From Pseudomonas eucalypticola (GTDB lineage: Bacteria; Pseudomonadota; Gammaproteobacteria; Pseudomonadales; Pseudomonadaceae): a stretch of DNA of 64,000 nt. The DNA lies in contig NZ_CP056030.1 in assembly GCF_013374995.1 (NCBI RefSeq), positions 434,001-498,000 on the forward strand. The letters are read 5' to 3'. Each line of letters begins with the position of its first letter. The stretch's first letter is position 1. A model generated the notes under the pieces. That model searched no databases. It had not been told where the DNA came from and worked only from the letters and a program-made list of their open reading frames with translations. The translations under genes and the position numbers were made by a program. Positions 63,988-64,000 of this stretch are shown here, piece by piece.

Positions 63988-64000
63988 ATGGCTGAACGTC
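63988..64000 (+). CDS. gltD: Glutamate synthase, small (beta) subunit, first codons only
   Basis: ATG at 63988 with GAGG at 63977-63980 opens a frame reading MAER, the usual GltD start, directly after gltB. Only four codons lie in the window, so the assignment rests on the universal gltB-gltD order. Confidence 0.7.

Overview
The window looks like a chromosomal segment of a Pseudomonas of the P. putida group. The evidence is its high GC content, the medium-chain-length PHA locus (phaC1-phaZ-phaC2-phaD with phaI-phaF convergent to it), the histidine-utilisation (hut) cluster, the pilMNOPQ-aroK-aroB block and many near-complete protein matches recalled from that group. It is almost entirely core genome. 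I see no rRNA, tRNA, insertion sequence, prophage or CRISPR array.

Layout. 1-12.4 kb: hut cluster on the plus strand: hutD (partial), hutU, a four-gene polar amino-acid-type ABC transporter, an NCS1 permease, a betaine-type ABC pair (hutW, hutV), a HutH-like protein, hutI and hutG. 12.4-13.0 kb: a 117-bp tandem array built from REP-like hairpins. 13.1-22 kb: pip-dtd, opgG-opgH and a three-gene amino-acid ABC operon. 22-29.7 kb (minus): a chemoreceptor and a tightly packed run ubiE-ubiJ-ubiB-hisI-hisE-tatA-tatB-tatC-rsmE. 29.9-38.5 kb: a PHA granule-system protein, a CptA-type phosphoethanolamine transferase and the PHA locus. 38.8-46.2 kb (minus): a DUF971 protein, hslV-hslU, ftsN-like SPOR protein, argS and priA. 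46.4-64 kb: rpmE, malic enzyme, PBP1A (minus), pilMNOPQ, aroK-aroB, a DamX-like ATPase/SPOR protein, gltB and the first codons of gltD.

How the genes work together. HutU, HutI and HutG form the lower histidine pathway (urocanate to formiminoglutamate, then onward with HutF outside the window). The only histidase-like protein here lacks the Ala-Ser-Gly triad that makes the MIO cofactor, and also lacks the active-site Tyr of histidase. Beside it are permease and ATPase genes of the type that imports quaternary amines, but no matching binding protein. My leading hypothesis is that this HutH-like enzyme is a MIO-independent lyase for a trimethylated histidine (hercynine or ergothioneine type), feeding urocanate or a thio-analogue into the hut pathway. 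That is inference. Two promoter regions in the cluster (before hutU and before the ABC genes) each pair a sigma-54 -24/-12 element with a TGTA-N2-TACA HutC operator placed over the predicted start site.

Other points are a family of REP-like hairpins dispersed at gene borders, a perfect 11-bp inverted repeat before the malic enzyme gene, a TTG start of hslV fixed by its catalytic N-terminal Thr, and a sigma-54-like site before phaC1.
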